The translations under genes and the position numbers were made by a program. 22,838 bases of DNA from Helicobacteraceae bacterium (lineage in GTDB: Bacteria > Campylobacterota > Campylobacteria > Campylobacterales > Helicobacteraceae): assembly GCA_900770765.1 (NCBI GenBank), contig CAAGLK010000089.1:1-22838 (forward strand), read 5' to 3'. How positions within the stretch are numbered: the stretch's first letter is position 1; each line of letters opens with the position of its first letter. Of this stretch, positions 21,344 through 22,838 are shown piece by piece. The notes under the pieces are model-generated. The model saw nothing but the letters and a program-made list of their open reading frames with translations. It made no database searches and was not told the origin of the DNA.

Positions 21344-22452
21344 AGTTTGCCTTGCAAGATTAACTCAATATTTTCTAAAATGGATTCTACGCTTCTGCCA
21401 GAGTTATAAATATTCTCTTCTCTTAGATGCAGAAAATATTCTTTTTCTTTTTTGTAGTCTATGTTTTCTAAAAAATCTCTAAGCTCGGCAAAATTCTTAG
21501 CCCTTTTATCTTCTATTATATATCCGCCATCGTGCTTTAGAGAGTCATCTAAAGGGTAGGGCATATAGAAAAATGATGGGCGAAGTGTTGTATAAGAGTA
21601 GCTAAAGCTAGTCGTGCTCCAATCGGTTACTAAAAAATCGCTGTAATTAAAAAAGTCATTTCCCATTTTTGCATCTATGCTTACTCTTTTTTCTCCTTCC
21701 CAAGTTTTTTGAATAAGCTGGTAAAAGGTTGGGTTTGAGCTGTAATTTATAGGATGGGCGCGGTATGAGATATTATGATTTGTGTTTTTTAAAAGCCACT
21801 CTATTATGTTATTATCCGCTCCTGTAAAGGCGTTTAGACTTGTTATTTTAGTAGGGTCTGCATAGCGGAGAGTTGGGGCATAGGTTATTGTATTTTTAGA
21901 TTTATATTTATAGTTTTTTAAAGCAAGGTCAAATTGCGGATAGCCGCAAGGAAGTAGCTTAACGCTAGAATCTTTAAGGCGATATTTAAAGCCACTCATA
22001 GCACTTTTGCTAGGCACGATTATATAGTCTAAAAGTTTGCTAGCTCCACACATACAAGTTAGGCGATGTGGGAAGTAAATTCGTTTAGCGCTTTTGTTTA
22101 AAAATTCTCTATCTATTTTGCCATTATCATAGCCTACTTGGTCGGCGGTTAGGATTAAGTCTATGCCTTTAACATTTGCGTTTATATAATAAGTTTTGCC
22201 GCCTTCTTGCATTCTCCAAGGAAACAATACGCAATGATGTCCGCTTTTTTCAAAATCATCATTTAGGATTCTATCTACTACTACAATTACATTATAAGAT
22301 TTTTTTAATTTTTTTATCAATTCGCCAAATTGTGAGCGGTAAGTGGGATAATAAGAAATTATTACAATATTTTTCTTTTTTGTGCTTATGCTATTTCTTA
22401 GATTATTTTCGCAAGTTCTTGTGAATTGCTTTAGCTGCTCTATTATATCCAT
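21340..22452 (-). CDS. TagF/TagB-like CDP-alcohol phosphotransferase (CDP-glycerol glycerophosphotransferase family)
   Basis: 370 residues, GT-B-type fold without membrane helices. Family motifs in order: YFPHRLTCM (126-134), LPCGYPQFD (167-175), TYAPTLRY (190-197), RAHP (231-234) and DFLVTDWSTTSFSY (272-285) in the place of the ITDYSS-type signature. The two histidines (H129, H233) correspond to the catalytic pair of this family. Such enzymes transfer a phospho-alcohol from CDP-glycerol-type donors to a glycan. Coupling (4-base ATGA overlap) to the CDP-alcohol-making LicCA-like protein suggests it uses that product. AAGGGAA lies 6 bases before ATG; 22-base gap from the gene before. Confidence 0.82.
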   Translation of the reverse strand: MDIIEQLKQFTRTCENNLRNSISTKKKNIVIISYYPTYRSQFGELIKKLKKSYNVIVVVDRILNDDFEKSGHHCVLFPWRMQEGGKTYYINANVKGIDLILTADQVGYDNGKIDREFLNKSAKRIYFPHRLTCMCGASKLLDYIIVPSKSAMSGFKYRLKDSSVKLLPCGYPQFDLALKNYKYKSKNTITYAPTLRYADPTKITSLNAFTGADNNIIEWLLKNTNHNISYRAHPINYSSNPTFYQLIQKTWEGEKRVSIDAKMGNDFFNYSDFLVTDWSTTSFSYSYTTLRPSFFYMPYPLDDSLKHDGGYIIEDKRAKNFAELRDFLENIDYKKEKEYFLHLREENIYNSGRSVESILENIELILQGKL

Positions 22453-22474
22453 AATGTTCCCTTGTATGATTTTA

Positions 22475-22838
22475 TTATTTTTGTTTTATTTGTTTTATTG
22501 CATTTGTTAATTCTTCTAAGGAATAAGCGTAATAAATAAGTTGTTGTAAATGCTCTGGGGCTAGTTCATTTAGCTTAAAGATTCCATCCACAAGACCGCT
22601 TAATGCAAAAATGCAAGGCTTTTTAAAGTTAGTAATAAATTCTAAGGCTAAGTTTTGATTATCTGTAATAAGCGCATTGCAGTCTTGTATTTTATCTATT
22701 TGTTTTAGCTTGTATTGCTTTAGGGAATTTATAATTATTTTATTATAATTTTGTGGTGTATCTTTGTGTGGAAGATATAGAATCTCTAGTGGAGTTTGCT
22801 TGCATAAGGGAGCTTGCCCCCCCCCCCCCCCTCTTTTA
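22475..22838 (-). CDS. C-terminal part of a glycosyl/glycerophosphotransferase-like protein carrying a poly-G tract
   Basis: The frame runs in from the right window edge for 121 codons to a stop at 22477-22475. After lysine-arginine and five glycines from the G tract it reads QAPLCKQTPLEILYLPHKDT. NALITDNQNLALEFITNFKK (about 50 residues on), then PCIF, resembles the ITDxSSxxFEFxxxxKPxxF signature of the TagF-like family, so this may be a second member beside the 21340-22452 gene. Most of the gene, including its start, is outside the window. The frame stays open across the tract at this length, but only two codons upstream of it are visible, so ON or OFF cannot be decided. It is the first visible gene of the locus, 22 bases before the next. 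Confidence 0.65.
   Translation of the reverse strand, partial: KRGGGGGQAPLCKQTPLEILYLPHKDTPQNYNKIIINSLKQYKLKQIDKIQDCNALITDNQNLALEFITNFKKPCIFALSGLVDGIFKLNELAPEHLQQLIYYAYSLEELTNAIKQIKQK
22817..22831 (-). repeat. G15 homopolymer in coding strand of the truncated transferase gene
   Basis: Fifteen C on the plus strand, hence GGG x5 in the gene. Tracts of this length in surface-glycan genes of Campylobacter and Helicobacter are known phase-variation sites; a change of one base would shift the frame. Confidence 0.88.

Noticed and set aside
22176..22424. 82-residue plus-strand frame opposite the TagF-like gene
   Set aside because: Antisense shadow; the minus-strand gene has ordered family motifs and a ribosome site.

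Overview
The window comes from a low-GC member of the Campylobacterota, most likely an enterohepatic-type Helicobacter. Evidence is the flagellar block flgM-flgN-flgK in the H. pylori/C. jejuni arrangement, a selenocysteine operon next to moeA, TGCTATAAT-type -10 elements without clear -35 boxes, and simple-sequence tracts of the kind these bacteria use for phase variation. The species cannot be fixed from the sequence alone.

Layout. 1-909: 3' part of a type I restriction-modification specificity gene, interrupted by an (AG)20 tract that puts its two halves in different frames, and invaded in frame by two palindromic repeats. 910-1403: gene-free, packed with copies of one palindromic repeat family. 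1404-3494 (-): a Cache-type chemoreceptor. 3731-5289: leuD-leuB. 5290-5900: a second gene-free repeat region with a long hairpin, an A18 tract and a second copy of the AT-rich segment that precedes leuD. 5901-6317 (-): a UspA-fold protein. 6425-11887: a tight operon of selA, selB, a NifS-like protein lacking its catalytic lysine, and moeA, which would supply selenocysteine and molybdopterin to enzymes such as formate dehydrogenase. 12037-12663: iron superoxide dismutase. 12711-15526: a small membrane protein, then flgM, flgN and flgK, with a sigma-28-like element before flgM and an excellent sigma-54 element inside the end of flgM. 15621-18764: a TRAP transporter (Q, M, P) of TakP-like type, followed by a 38-residue lipoprotein whose start overlaps the dctP stop. 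18840-18950 (-): a 36-residue Pro/Gly/Asn-rich protein. 19016-22838 (-): a surface-decoration locus read right to left.

The right-hand locus is the most interesting part. It contains, in transcription order, a truncated glycosyl/glycerophosphotransferase-like gene carrying a G15 tract, a TagF/TagB-like CDP-alcohol phosphotransferase, a fused LicC-LicA protein (cytidylyltransferase plus choline-kinase domain) and a DMT-family permease in the position LicB would occupy. Together these can import, phosphorylate, CTP-activate and transfer a small alcohol such as choline. The usual LicD transferase is not visible and a TagF-like enzyme sits in its place. This would be a lic1-like pathway with potential phase variation. 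Substrate identity is inference.
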